From NCBI RefSeq assembly GCF_012848175.1, contig NZ_CP051651.1, positions 3,979,501 to 4,043,500 on the forward strand: DNA of 64,000 nt, in the 5' to 3' direction. Position 1 is the first letter of the stretch. Each line of letters starts with the position of its first letter. This document shows positions 9,158 through 18,136 of the stretch, piece by piece. Position numbers and translations under genes: made by a program. The notes below the pieces were generated by a model. That model had not been told where the DNA came from, searched no databases, and worked only from the letters and a program-made list of their open reading frames with translations. Origin of the DNA: Xanthomonas campestris pv. badrii. Its GTDB lineage: Bacteria; Pseudomonadota; Gammaproteobacteria; Xanthomonadales; Xanthomonadaceae.

Positions 9158-9847
9158 ATGACCGCTCTTGTCAGTTTGCGCAACATCACCAAGACCTACC
9201 AACGCGGACCCGAGCAGGTGCAGGTGCTGCACGGCATCGACCTGGAAATCGCCAGCGGCGATTTCGTCGCGCTGATGGGGCCGTCCGGCTCCGGCAAGAC
9301 CACCTTGCTCAATCTGATCGGTGGCCTGGACAGCCCCAGCGGCGGCGAGATCGAGATCGAGGGTGAGCGCATCGACCGCATGAGCGGCGGACAGCTCGCC
9401 ACCTGGCGCAGCCATCACGTCGGCTTCGTCTTCCAGTTCTACAACCTGATGCCGATGCTCACCGCGCAGAAGAACGTGGAACTGCCGCTGCTGCTGACCT
9501 CGCTCAATGCCGCGCAGCGCAAGCGCAATGCCGAGATCGCATTGACCCTGGTCGGCCTGCAGGAACGCCGCAGCCACAAGCCCAGCGAGCTGTCCGGTGG
9601 CCAGCAGCAGCGCGTGGCGATCGCGCGCGCCATCGTGTCCGACCCGACCTTCCTGATTTGCGACGAACCCACCGGCGATCTGGACCGCCAGAACGCCGAG
9701 GACATCCTGCGCCTGCTGCAGGAACTCAATCGAGAACACGGCAAGACCATCGTGATGGTGACCCACGACCCCAAGGCGGCCGAGTACGCCACCCACACCA
9801 TCCATCTGGACAAGGGCGAGCTGGCCGACGCGCCACTCGTGCTCTGA
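9158..9847 (+). CDS. ABC transporter ATP-binding protein (MacB/LolD class)
   Basis: A 229-residue ATPase subunit. Walker A is GPSGSGKT (residues 41-48), the Q-loop is FQFYNLMPMLTA, the ABC signature is LSGGQQQR, and Walker B plus D-loop is FLICDEPTGDLD, with the H-switch in VMVTHD. These are diagnostic of the MacB/LolD/FtsE branch, which drives FtsX-type permeases in mechanotransmission rather than classical transport through the membrane. It lies 12 bp before the first permease gene, so the ATPase and two permeases form a tight operon. Confidence 0.95.
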   Translation: MTALVSLRNITKTYQRGPEQVQVLHGIDLEIASGDFVALMGPSGSGKTTLLNLIGGLDSPSGGEIEIEGERIDRMSGGQLATWRSHHVGFVFQFYNLMPMLTAQKNVELPLLLTSLNAAQRKRNAEIALTLVGLQERRSHKPSELSGGQQQRVAIARAIVSDPTFLICDEPTGDLDRQNAEDILRLLQELNREHGKTIVMVTHDPKAAEYATHTIHLDKGELADAPLVL

Positions 9848-9859
9848 AGGAGCGCTGCC

Positions 9860-11020
9860 ATGAAGTATCTCTCGCTGGTGTGGGCGCAGTTGTTCCGCAG
9901 CAAGACGCGCACCTTGTTGACGTTGTTGTCGGTGGTGGCGGCGTTCCTGTTGTTCGGCATGCTCGATTCGGTGCGCGTGGCCTTCACCTCCGGCGGCAGC
10001 GTCAGTGGCGTGGACCGGTTGGTGGTGGCCTCGCGGCTGTCGATCACCCAGTCGCTGCCGATCCGCCTGGAAGCGCAGGTGCGCAGCGTGCCGGGCGTGC
10101 GCGATGTGACCTCGGCCATGTGGTTCGGCGGCATCTACCGCGACCCGAAGAATTTCTTCCCCAATTTCTCGGTGGCGCCGAACTTCTTCGACGTCTACAG
10201 CGAATACCAATTGCCCAAGGACCAGCTCAAGGCCTTTCAGACCACACGCACCGGCGCGGTGGTGGGCGAAACCCTGGCCAAGGAGTTCGGCTGGAAGATC
10301 GGCGACACGATTCCGCTGCAGGCCACCATCTTCCCGCGCAGCGGCAGCAACGACTGGCCGTTGCAGCTGGTCGGCATCTTCCGCATGAAGGACCGCACGG
10401 TGGCGGCCAACCAGGAACGCCAGTTGATGATGAACTGGAAATATTTCGATGAATCCAACGACTACATCAAGAACCAGGTGAGCTGGATGACGGTGACCCT
10501 GAGCAATCCCGACCAGGCCTCGCGCGTGGCGCAGGCCATCGATGCGCTCTCGGCCAACTCCGATCACGAAACCAAGTCGCAGACCGAATCGGCGTTCCAG
10601 CAGGCCTTCGTCAAGCAGTTCGCCGACATCGGCCTGATCGTCACCTCGATCATGGCCGCGGTGTTCTTCACCTTGTTGCTGCTGACCGGCAACACCATGG
10701 CGCAAGCGGTGCGCGAGCGGATTCCGGAACTGGCCACGCTCAAGACGCTGGGCTTCCAGGACCGCACGGTGTTGAGCCTGGTGATGATCGAATCGGTGTT
10801 GCTGATCGGCCTGGGCGGCTTGATCGGCATGGGCCTGGCCGCGCTGGTGATCCCGGCGGTGTCCGCACGCAGCGGCGGCCTGATGCCCACGCAGAGCGTG
10901 CCGCTGCAGACCTGGCTGGTTGCGCTGGCCCTGATGGTCGGCATCGGCTTGGTGGTGGGTGTGCTGCCGGCGTTACGCGCGCAGCGCTTGAAGATCGTCG
11001 ATGCCCTCGCCGGCCGCTGA
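9860..11020 (+). CDS. FtsX/MacB-type ABC transporter permease
   Basis: A 386-residue permease with the MacB topology: one N-terminal transmembrane helix (about residues 18-38), a large periplasmic domain of about 200 residues, and three C-terminal helices (about 260-380) containing an FtsX core (ELATLKTLGFQDRTVLSLVMIESV). It lacks an ATPase domain, which is supplied by the gene just upstream. The gene begins 12 bp after the ATPase stop with an AAGGAG site in between and is followed 13 bp later by a second permease, suggesting a heterodimeric complex. Confidence 0.92.
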   Translation: MKYLSLVWAQLFRSKTRTLLTLLSVVAAFLLFGMLDSVRVAFTSGGSVSGVDRLVVASRLSITQSLPIRLEAQVRSVPGVRDVTSAMWFGGIYRDPKNFFPNFSVAPNFFDVYSEYQLPKDQLKAFQTTRTGAVVGETLAKEFGWKIGDTIPLQATIFPRSGSNDWPLQLVGIFRMKDRTVAANQERQLMMNWKYFDESNDYIKNQVSWMTVTLSNPDQASRVAQAIDALSANSDHETKSQTESAFQQAFVKQFADIGLIVTSIMAAVFFTLLLLTGNTMAQAVRERIPELATLKTLGFQDRTVLSLVMIESVLLIGLGGLIGMGLAALVIPAVSARSGGLMPTQSVPLQTWLVALALMVGIGLVVGVLPALRAQRLKIVDALAGR

Positions 11021-11033
11021 CAGGAGCACGCAG

Positions 11034-12353
11034 ATGCAAAGCAAATGGAAGAACCGTGGGGCAAACCTGCTGTCGGTGGTGGTGCTGGCGGTGGGGCTGG
11101 GAATCTGGATTGCGTTGCCGTGGATCGGCGTGCTGGCGGTCGCGGTGGCCCTGGCGCTGTGGCTGGTGGCCACGCGCAGCGGCCGCCTGTCGCTGGCGGC
11201 CGCGCGCATCGGCATCGCCAGCCTGCCGCAGCGCTGGGGGTCCACCTCGGTGATCGTGGTCGGCATTGCCGGCGTGGTTGGCGTGCTGGTGGCAATGCTG
11301 GCAATGGGCGAGGGCTTCCAGGCCACGCTCAACAGCACCGGCGATGACACCACCGCGATTGTTCTGCGCGGCGGCTCGCAGGCGGAGACCAATTCGGTGA
11401 TCACCCGCGACCTGGTGCCACTGATCAGCAGCCTGCCCGGCATCGCAAGCGATGCCAACGGGCGCCCGCAGGTGTCGCCGGAGTTGTCGCAGGTGGTCAA
11501 CATCGCCTCGCGCGCCGATGGCACCGACGTCAACGCGCAGTTGCGTGGCGTGGGCGAACAGGCCTGGGCGGTGCACCAGAAGGTCAAGATCGCGCAGGGC
11601 CGCCGCTTCACCCCCGGCCTGCGCGAACTGGTGGTCGGCAAGGGCGCGTTGAACCAGTTCCGCGGGCTGGAGTTGGGCAAGACGCTCACCCTGGGTAGCC
11701 AGCAGTGGACCGTGGTCGGCGTGTTCGCCTCCGGCGATGCGCACGATTCGGAGCTGTGGACCGATGCGCAGACGCTGGCCACCACCTACAACCGCAGCGC
11801 CTACCAGTCGATCCATGTGCGCACCACTGGCAAGGCTGGCTTTACGCAGTTCAAGGCCGCCATGGCCGCCGACCCGCGGCTCAAGCTGGATGTGGAAACC
11901 ACCCGCGCGTACTACGGCAAGCAAGGCGGTGGCTTGAACAAGCTGATCAGCATCCTGGGCACGGTGATCGGCGCGATCATGGCGGTGGGCGCGGTCTTTG
12001 GTGCGCTCAACACCATGTATGCGGCGGTCGCCACGCGTGCGCGCGAAATCGCCACGATGCGCGCGATCGGCTTTCGCGGCACGCCGGTGATCATGGCGCT
12101 GATGCTGGAAACCATGCTGCTGGCGCTGCTGGGCGGGCTGCTGGGCGGGTTGATCGCCTGGGCGGTGTTCAATGGCTACACGGTCTCCACGCTGGGCAAC
12201 AACTTCAGCCAGGTGGTGTTCCAGTTCAAGGTGTCGCCGGAGCTGCTGTGGAGCGGGCTGAAATGGGCGCTGGGCATCGGCTTGGTGGGCGGGCTGTTTC
12301 CGGCCCTGCGGGCGGCGCGGTTGCCGATCACCACGGCCTTGCGTGAGGTGTAG
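11034..12353 (+). CDS. FtsX/MacB-type ABC transporter permease (second subunit)
   Basis: A 439-residue second permease. It has two closely spaced hydrophobic stretches at the N-terminus (about residues 10-48), one more helix near residues 75-95, a periplasmic domain, and a C-terminal FtsX core with EIATMRAIGFRGTPVIMALMLETMLLALLGG. CAGGAG sits 8 bases before the ATG. It probably pairs with the preceding permease under the same ATPase; the kinase/regulator pair upstream is the likely controller. The substrate could be an antimicrobial peptide or lipid, but the sequence does not say. Confidence 0.92.
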   Translation: MQSKWKNRGANLLSVVVLAVGLGIWIALPWIGVLAVAVALALWLVATRSGRLSLAAARIGIASLPQRWGSTSVIVVGIAGVVGVLVAMLAMGEGFQATLNSTGDDTTAIVLRGGSQAETNSVITRDLVPLISSLPGIASDANGRPQVSPELSQVVNIASRADGTDVNAQLRGVGEQAWAVHQKVKIAQGRRFTPGLRELVVGKGALNQFRGLELGKTLTLGSQQWTVVGVFASGDAHDSELWTDAQTLATTYNRSAYQSIHVRTTGKAGFTQFKAAMAADPRLKLDVETTRAYYGKQGGGLNKLISILGTVIGAIMAVGAVFGALNTMYAAVATRAREIATMRAIGFRGTPVIMALMLETMLLALLGGLLGGLIAWAVFNGYTVSTLGNNFSQVVFQFKVSPELLWSGLKWALGIGLVGGLFPALRAARLPITTALREV

Positions 12354-12368
12354 GCGGGCGGTGGCCCG

Positions 12369-12399
12369 CCGGGAATGGGGAATCGGGAGTGGGGAATCG
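12369..12399. repeat. Short GGGAAT-type simple repeat
   Basis: Just after the permease stop codon is a run built from imperfect GGGAAT/GGGGAATC units (about 12371-12399). Similar G-rich micro-repeats are scattered between Xanthomonas genes; no function is evident. Confidence 0.4.
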
Positions 12400-12537
12400 T
12401 GACAGCCAAAGCGGAGCAAATGCGCTGCTGCGGCTGAATGTATTGCAGGTTGTCATGGTTTTGTCACCGCAGTGCGGTAGATGCGCGGGCCGGCAGGCCG
12501 TAGCCTGCTCGGCCGTTTGCTCCATGGATGTACTGCC

Positions 12538-13653
12538 ATGACGCGCCTGCTTCTGCTGGCCTGCGCCTGCCTGTGGCTGGCCGGCTGTTCTTCGTCTTCC
12601 ACCTCGCTCAGCGAGCGCCTGGTCGCGCCCGGTGGCGTGTCGCCGTTGCTGGACGAAGATCGCATCGCCGCCACCATCGCCACGGTGCCCAACCGCAGCG
12701 GCCATGTGGTGACGCGCGATCAGGTGCCGATCTTCTGGCGTGCGATCGATCCCGGCCAGTACGCCGTGCATTACCGCTACCTGGGCCAGCGCCAGGACCC
12801 GGCGCACGCGCTGGATGTGGACTTTACCTTCTCAGTGCCCACCGCCACGCCGCCTGCGCCGCGCGGCACCATCGTGCTGCTGCACGGCTGGATGATGGAC
12901 GGCGATTCGCTGCTGCCCTGGTCGCTGCAGCTGGCGCAGGCCGGCTATCGGGTGATCACCATCGATCTGCGCAACCACGGCCATTCCGGTGGCGGCCCGT
13001 CGGGCTACGGCACGCGCGAGTCCGATGATGTGATCGATGTGCTCAACGCGCTGCAGCCGCGTGGCCAAATCCAGGGGCCGCTGTACCTGTTCGGCATTTC
13101 CTATGGTGCGGCCACCGCACTGTTCACGGCCGACAAGCTCGGCCCGCGCGTGGCCGGCGTGGTGGCAATGGAATCCTTTGCCAATGCCGGCCGCGGCATC
13201 CGCGACATGGTGCCGCATCTGCTGGCCAGCCAGCCCAGCGGCTGGCGCGGGCAGGCGGTGGCGGCCTATGCGCGCTGGCGCTACGCCGACCAGAACATCG
13301 ATGCGGTGATCGCCGCCGCCGATGCCCAGCTCAGGCTGGATCTGGACCACGTCGATGTGGCGCAGGCGCTGGCGCACACGCGCAGCTGCGTGCTGCTCCT
13401 GCACGGCGATGCCGACCAGCACATTCCGGTGGCGCATGGCCGCGCACTGGCGTTGGCCAGCGCGCGTGCGCATTACCTGGAGCTGGCCGGCGAAAACCAT
13501 CTGAGCCTGCCGCTACGGCTGGATCTGCTCGGTGGCCCAATCGATCAGTGGCTGGCGCAGGTGCAACAAGACCCCACCCATTGCCCTGCGCCGCAAGCGC
13601 TGCCGGCCTCCACGCTGGCAGTGGCCAGCCCCCTGGCGGTGCCGCGCAGTTGA
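12538..13653 (+). CDS. Alpha/beta-hydrolase lipoprotein
   Basis: A 371-residue lipoprotein with a signal sequence ending in the lipobox LAGC (Cys18), so it is anchored to a membrane facing the periplasm. The mature part is an alpha/beta hydrolase: oxyanion strand VLLHGWMMDGDS, nucleophile elbow GISYG, acid in LLLHGDADQHIP, and His in GENHLS. The D-to-H order and hydrophobic lid fit esterases or peptidases of the family, but no substrate can be assigned. The ATG at 12538 is chosen because the signal peptide begins immediately after it. It is transcribed alone. Confidence 0.88.
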   Translation: MTRLLLLACACLWLAGCSSSSTSLSERLVAPGGVSPLLDEDRIAATIATVPNRSGHVVTRDQVPIFWRAIDPGQYAVHYRYLGQRQDPAHALDVDFTFSVPTATPPAPRGTIVLLHGWMMDGDSLLPWSLQLAQAGYRVITIDLRNHGHSGGGPSGYGTRESDDVIDVLNALQPRGQIQGPLYLFGISYGAATALFTADKLGPRVAGVVAMESFANAGRGIRDMVPHLLASQPSGWRGQAVAAYARWRYADQNIDAVIAAADAQLRLDLDHVDVAQALAHTRSCVLLLHGDADQHIPVAHGRALALASARAHYLELAGENHLSLPLRLDLLGGPIDQWLAQVQQDPTHCPAPQALPASTLAVASPLAVPRS

Positions 13654-13708
13654 GCGCGGCAAGCGCGCTGCTCCACGCCACACGCATCACGTGCAGTGCG
13701 GCGCTGGC

Positions 13709-14626
13709 TCAGCGCGCCGCCACCGGCTGCCGCGAACGCGCCACGCTGTCGCCGACGAACAGCAGCAGCCCGACCCAGATCGCAGCAAACCCCAGCGCGC
13801 GCCCCTGGTCGAACGGCTCATGGAAGAACCACACGCCCAGCAGGAGCTGCAGGCTCGGCCCGATGTACTGCAGGATGCCCACCAGCGACAGCGGGATCCG
13901 CCGCACGCCGTAGGCAAATCCGATCAGCGGTACCGCCGTCACCACGCCACCGAAGATCAGCAGCAGATCGGTGCGCAGATTCCAGCCGCTGAAGAACGCG
14001 CCGCCATGGCCCTGCTCGCCCCATGCGGCAACCAGCAGTGCCGGCACGAACAGGTACACGCTTTCCACACCCAGGCCGGCCACCGAGTCCACCGCCACCA
14101 GCTTGCGCAGCAACCCGTACAGGCCGAACGAAACCGCCAGCCCCAGCGCAATCCACGGCGGCGCACCGGCATCGATGGTCAGCCACAGCACGCCGAGTGC
14201 GGCGCACGCCACCGCCAGCCACTGGATGCCGCGCAGGCGCTCTTTCAGCACCAGCACGCCCAGCAACACGCTCAGTAACGGATTGATGAAGTAGCCCAGG
14301 CTGGCTTCGATCACATGCCCGGCGTTGATGGCCCAGATATACAGGCCCCAATTGAAGGCGATCGCCACGCTGCTGGCGGCCAGCATCCTCAGCGCGCGCG
14401 GCTGCGCGGCAATCGTGCGCCACCACCTCAGGCCCGAGCTCGCCACCAGCCACGCAACCACCAGCACGGCGCTCCACACGATGCGGTGCGCAATGATCTG
14501 CAGCGACGGCACCACCTTGAGCAGATGCCAGTACAGCGGCACCAGGCCCCAGATCACGAAGCTCGCGGCGGTCATCACCAGACCGCGCCGCGCTTCCACT
14601 GCCGACACCGGCACCGGCGCGCTCAT
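13709..14626 (-). CDS. rarD: RarD-type EamA-family permease
   Basis: A 305-residue polytopic protein with ten predicted transmembrane helices formed by two EamA repeats. The N-terminus (GLVMTAASFVIWGLVPLYWHLLKVVPSLQIIAHRIVWS) is highly characteristic of RarD, originally linked to chloramphenicol sensitivity in E. coli, and the C-terminal repeat keeps GILQYIGPSLQLLLGV. RarD proteins are presumed drug/metabolite exporters in the inner membrane, without a firmly established substrate. The start codon overlaps the stop of another EamA gene upstream (ATGA), so both are translated from one message. Confidence 0.9.
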   Translation of the reverse strand: MSAPVPVSAVEARRGLVMTAASFVIWGLVPLYWHLLKVVPSLQIIAHRIVWSAVLVVAWLVASSGLRWWRTIAAQPRALRMLAASSVAIAFNWGLYIWAINAGHVIEASLGYFINPLLSVLLGVLVLKERLRGIQWLAVACAALGVLWLTIDAGAPPWIALGLAVSFGLYGLLRKLVAVDSVAGLGVESVYLFVPALLVAAWGEQGHGGAFFSGWNLRTDLLLIFGGVVTAVPLIGFAYGVRRIPLSLVGILQYIGPSLQLLLGVWFFHEPFDQGRALGFAAIWVGLLLFVGDSVARSRQPVAAR

Positions 14627-15519
14627 CGCCGCGCCCTGGCCAGGGTGACCACCAGCACGCCCGCCAGGATCACCGCCATGGCGCCGAGGTCGTGCGCAGT
14701 GAACCGCTCATGCCCCAGCCACGCGCCCAGCGCCACCGCAATCACCGGGTTGACGTAGGCGTAGCTGCCAGCCAGCGCCGGGCGCACGTGGTGCAGCAGC
14801 CACACATAGGCGGTGAATGCCACGATCGATCCGAACACGCACAGGTAGGCCACTGCCATCAGCCCGTGCGGCGTTGGCCAGGCGTGCGGGCGCTCACCGA
14901 TCAGCAGGCCGGTACTCACCAGCAATACGCCACCGCACAGCATCTGCCCGGCGGCGGTCATGAAGGGCGACGGCAGATCGCGGCCACGCGACCACACCGA
15001 GCCGAATGCCCAGCCGATCGGTGCGATCAGCAACAGCACCAGCCCACCCGGCGTGGCAGTCAGGCTGCTGCCGGCATTGAGCCACACCACGCCCAGAAAG
15101 CCGATCACGATGCCCAGCCATTCGCCGCCACTGGCATGCTGCCCGCGCAAGGCGCCGAACAAGGCCATCCATAACGGCACCGAGGCCACCGCGGTAGCCG
15201 CCAGGCCCGAGGACACGCTGCGCTCGGCCAGTACCACCATGCCGTTGCCCAGCAACAACAGCGCCGCGCCCATCAAGGCCACGTTCTTCCATTGCGCGCG
15301 CGTGGGCGCCGCCACGCCGCGCCAGCGCAGCGCGCCGTAGAGCACGCTGCCGGCAATGATGAAGCGCGAACCGGACACCATCGTCAGTGGCTGCGCACCG
15401 CCCTCCAACGCGAACCGGATCGCCAGATAGGTCGAGCCCCAGACCACGTAGACCAGCAACAACGCAATAACGACCAACCCGCTGCGCGCGGGCGCGGCAG
15501 CGTCGTGAGAGGAAGACAT
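14623..15519 (-). CDS. EamA-family transporter (YedA-like)
   Basis: A 298-residue inner-membrane protein with ten predicted helices from two EamA domains. The opening VYVVWGSTYLAIRFALEG is the typical YedA/DMT signature, and the second repeat ends in AYVNPVIAVALGAWLGHE. Members export amino acids or other metabolites; the substrate here is unknown. The start at 15519 begins the MSSSHDAA leader just before helix 1. The gene precedes rarD with a 4-bp overlap, so two different DMT-superfamily exporters share one operon. Confidence 0.88.
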   Translation of the reverse strand: MSSSHDAAAPARSGLVVIALLLVYVVWGSTYLAIRFALEGGAQPLTMVSGSRFIIAGSVLYGALRWRGVAAPTRAQWKNVALMGAALLLLGNGMVVLAERSVSSGLAATAVASVPLWMALFGALRGQHASGGEWLGIVIGFLGVVWLNAGSSLTATPGGLVLLLIAPIGWAFGSVWSRGRDLPSPFMTAAGQMLCGGVLLVSTGLLIGERPHAWPTPHGLMAVAYLCVFGSIVAFTAYVWLLHHVRPALAGSYAYVNPVIAVALGAWLGHERFTAHDLGAMAVILAGVLVVTLARARR

Positions 15520-15633
15520 CGGACCTGCCAACTGCAGCGGAAGCTGCAATTCTAGATCACCTGCACACGCACACGCCGCACAGGCAGTGCACAGCGCGCG
15601 CGGTATGGTGCGCCCGACCCTCATCACGATGGA

Positions 15634-16029
15634 ATGCCCATGCAGCATCGCACTCCCTGGTTGGCCCTGGTCGCGCTTGGCCTGTTCTCCACCACCGCAG
15701 CCGCCGCGCGCGCACCCGAGCCCTGGGAGCTCACCGGTCACGCGCTGATCGACGCCGGACTGGATGGCTCGCTGGCACCGGAGATCGACGCACCCGGGCA
15801 ACCCGAAGTCAAGGTCATGGTGTCGGCCAGCCGCGCCGGCGCCTATCTGCTGGGCGTGGCCAGCGCCACGTATCGCACGCAGTGGTGCATGCCCGCAGGC
15901 AAGGCCGGCCCGCCGGACCTGCGGGCACTGCTGGCTGATCTCAGCGCATTGCCCGATGCACGACTGGATGAGCCCGCACCCGGCCTGATCGTCCAGGCAT
16001 TGGCCAAACGCTATCCGTGCCGCAAGTAG
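15634..16029 (+). CDS. Small secreted protein, Rap1a/Tai-like
   Basis: A 131-residue protein with a signal peptide (LALVALGLFSTTAAAARA) and a mature domain of about 105 residues. The pattern GAYLLGVASATYRTQWCMPAG...ALLADLSALPDARLDEPAPGLIVQALAKRYPC resembles the Rap1a/Tai fold, a two-cysteine periplasmic family whose known members neutralise T6SS amidase effectors. No effector gene lies beside it, so an orphan immunity or housekeeping role is equally possible. A second in-frame ATG lies at 15640. The family call is from pattern only and should be tested by profile search. Confidence 0.6.
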   Translation: MPMQHRTPWLALVALGLFSTTAAAARAPEPWELTGHALIDAGLDGSLAPEIDAPGQPEVKVMVSASRAGAYLLGVASATYRTQWCMPAGKAGPPDLRALLADLSALPDARLDEPAPGLIVQALAKRYPCRK

Positions 16030-16078
16030 AACGCTGGCAGGAAGTCGCCTGCAAAGCGCTGCATGAGGCCGTGCTGCA

Positions 16079-16097
16079 CCGATGCCCTCCGCATCGG
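16079..16097. terminator. Possible hairpin between convergent genes
   Basis: CCGATGC at 16079-16085 and GCATCGG at 16091-16097 form a 7-bp stem with a 5-nt loop, 50 bp after the Rap1a-like gene and facing the end of the M28 peptidase gene. There is no T-tract, so the terminator role is tentative. Confidence 0.3.
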
Positions 16098-16303
16098 CAC
16101 CAGCGCAAGGCAGGCATGAAGCCGGGCTGGCGAAACGCGGCGGACACCGAGGCCGTCACGCTCTGCAGCGGCGCACCAGCCGTCGTGCGGCACGTGTGGA
16201 GTGCGGACAGCACGCTCGGAGCCGGAGCGTCCGCGTGGCGCAGTCCGATTCCAGGCAACCGCCGCGCCCGCCTGCCGGCTGCGCAGCCGCTTTCTAGCGG
16301 CCC

Positions 16304-17956
16304 TTACCTGCGCGCTGCATCGCTGCGTGCACGGATGGCCTTGAACTCCGAGCCATCCTGCCAGCTCGGCCACTGCCGGCCGTTGGCCAGCGCCACGCCG
16401 ACGTCGTAGACCAGCGTGGTATCGGCGGCATGTCCGCTGGCATCCCACTGCGGGGTCCAGCGGTCGCAGGGCTGGTGATAGCAGTCGGCGAAATACTTCT
16501 CGCGCAGCGCCTTGCCCTTGGCGATGCCGCCATCGCGCATGTCCAGGCCGGGGCCGGCGGTGATGGCCGGCACGCCCATGCGCGCGAACGCGAAATGGTC
16601 GGCGCGGTAGAAGAAGCCAGCTTCCAGATTCGGGTCCGGCGAATACGTGCGCCCGCGCGCCTTGGCGGCCTGCTCCAGATCGCCTTCCAGCGACACCCGT
16701 CCACGCCCCCATGAGGCGATGTCGCGGGTGGGGCCATCGGGGCTGAACATCTCCATGTTGAGCACCGCCACGGTCTTGTCCAACGGCGCCAGCGGATGCG
16801 CGGCGTAGTAGTTGGCACCGAGCAGGCCCTTCTCCTCGGCGGTCAACGCAATGAAATACAGCGTGCGCTGCGGCCTGGGGCCGGCGGCGAACACGCGCGC
16901 CAGTTCCAGCACGCTGGCCACGCCGGTGGCGTTGTCCACCGCGCCACGGCGCACCGTGTCGCCGGAGGCATCGGCCTTGCCGATCCCGAACGCATCCCAA
17001 TGCGCGGAGAAGATCACCGTCTCGTCCGGGTGTTGGCTGCCGGTGAGCTTGGCCACCACGTTATGGGTGACCACGCGTTCGCGCTTGAGCTTGAAGTCCA
17101 CCGACAGGCGCGCATCGCCCAGCGCCACCGGCGCAAAGTCGCGCTGCTGCGCGCGTGCCTTGGCCTGCTCGAAGTCCAGCCCGGCCTGCTTGAACAGCGA
17201 CTGTGCCAGTGTGCGCTGCATCCAGCCACGCACCTGCACATGCTGCGCGCGGGCATCGGCGTCGCTGCGTTCGATGTCGAACAGCGGCGACAGGCCCGAA
17301 CTCTGCACCGTGGCCCAGCCGTACGCGGCCGGCGCGGTCTCGTGCACGATCAGCACGCCGGCCGCGCCACGCCGCGCGGCTTCTTCGTACTTGTAGGTCC
17401 AGCGGCCGTAATAGGTCACCGCCTTGCCATCGAACGCACCCGGCTGCGCGCTCTCGAAGTCGGCATCGTTGATCAGCACCACCGCGATCTTGCCGCGCAG
17501 GTCCACGCCCTTGTAATCGTCCCACTGCCGCTCCGGCGCGCTGATGCCGTAGCCCACGAACACCAGCGGCGCATTCTTCAGTGCCACGGCGGCCTGCGGA
17601 CGCAGGCTCTGCAAGGTCACATCGGTGCCGTTGACCAGGGTCTGGGTCTTGCCGCCCACGCGCAGGGTCGCCTGCACCGGCCCCTCCACCTGCGCGCGCA
17701 CCAGCGGCACCGCCTGGGTCCAGCTGCCCTGCTCGCCACCGGGCTGCAGGCCCGCCGCCTTGAATTGTTCGACCAGGTAATCGACAGTGCGCTGCTCACC
17801 GGCACTGGCCGGCGCACGGCCCTCGAAGTCGTCCGAGGCCAGCAGGCGCACGTGCCGCGACAACGCCTCGGCATCGATGCCGCCACCGGGCAGATCGTTG
17901 GCGGCCTGCGCCACGCCTCCCACGAACAGGCAGGCGGACAACAACAGGATGCGCAT
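16304..17956 (-). CDS. M28-family zinc metallopeptidase, exported
   Basis: A 550-residue exported peptidase. Residues 1-18 (MRILLLSACLFVGGVAQA) are a signal peptide. A PA domain occupies the middle (APLVFVGYGISAPERQWDDYKGVDLRGKIAVVLIND), and the M28 catalytic core follows: SAHWDAFG (His ligand), GAVDNATG (bridging Asp), TAEEKGLLGA (catalytic Glu and Glu ligand), NMEMFSPDG, and RADHFAFA (final His). The fourth block has NMEM where many relatives have NxDM, a conservative change. These are aminopeptidases acting in the periplasm or outside the cell. The start at 17956 gives a clean signal peptide; an open frame further upstream has no such feature. Confidence 0.92.
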   Translation of the reverse strand: MRILLLSACLFVGGVAQAANDLPGGGIDAEALSRHVRLLASDDFEGRAPASAGEQRTVDYLVEQFKAAGLQPGGEQGSWTQAVPLVRAQVEGPVQATLRVGGKTQTLVNGTDVTLQSLRPQAAVALKNAPLVFVGYGISAPERQWDDYKGVDLRGKIAVVLINDADFESAQPGAFDGKAVTYYGRWTYKYEEAARRGAAGVLIVHETAPAAYGWATVQSSGLSPLFDIERSDADARAQHVQVRGWMQRTLAQSLFKQAGLDFEQAKARAQQRDFAPVALGDARLSVDFKLKRERVVTHNVVAKLTGSQHPDETVIFSAHWDAFGIGKADASGDTVRRGAVDNATGVASVLELARVFAAGPRPQRTLYFIALTAEEKGLLGANYYAAHPLAPLDKTVAVLNMEMFSPDGPTRDIASWGRGRVSLEGDLEQAAKARGRTYSPDPNLEAGFFYRADHFAFARMGVPAITAGPGLDMRDGGIAKGKALREKYFADCYHQPCDRWTPQWDASGHAADTTLVYDVGVALANGRQWPSWQDGSEFKAIRARSDAARR

Positions 17957-18136
17957 CGGATTCACGGTGAGGCCTTGCAACGGATGGATGACAGACAGTT
18001 TACAAGCGCGCGGCCCGATCGGGAGCGCGATGCGCGGCGATGGGTTCACTGCTGAGCGCGCGGGCGATGCCATTGCCTCTGTCGGCAGCATTGATGGCTG
18101 CTGACGCGCACTGCACTGCCTGCCTTCCGAACACCG

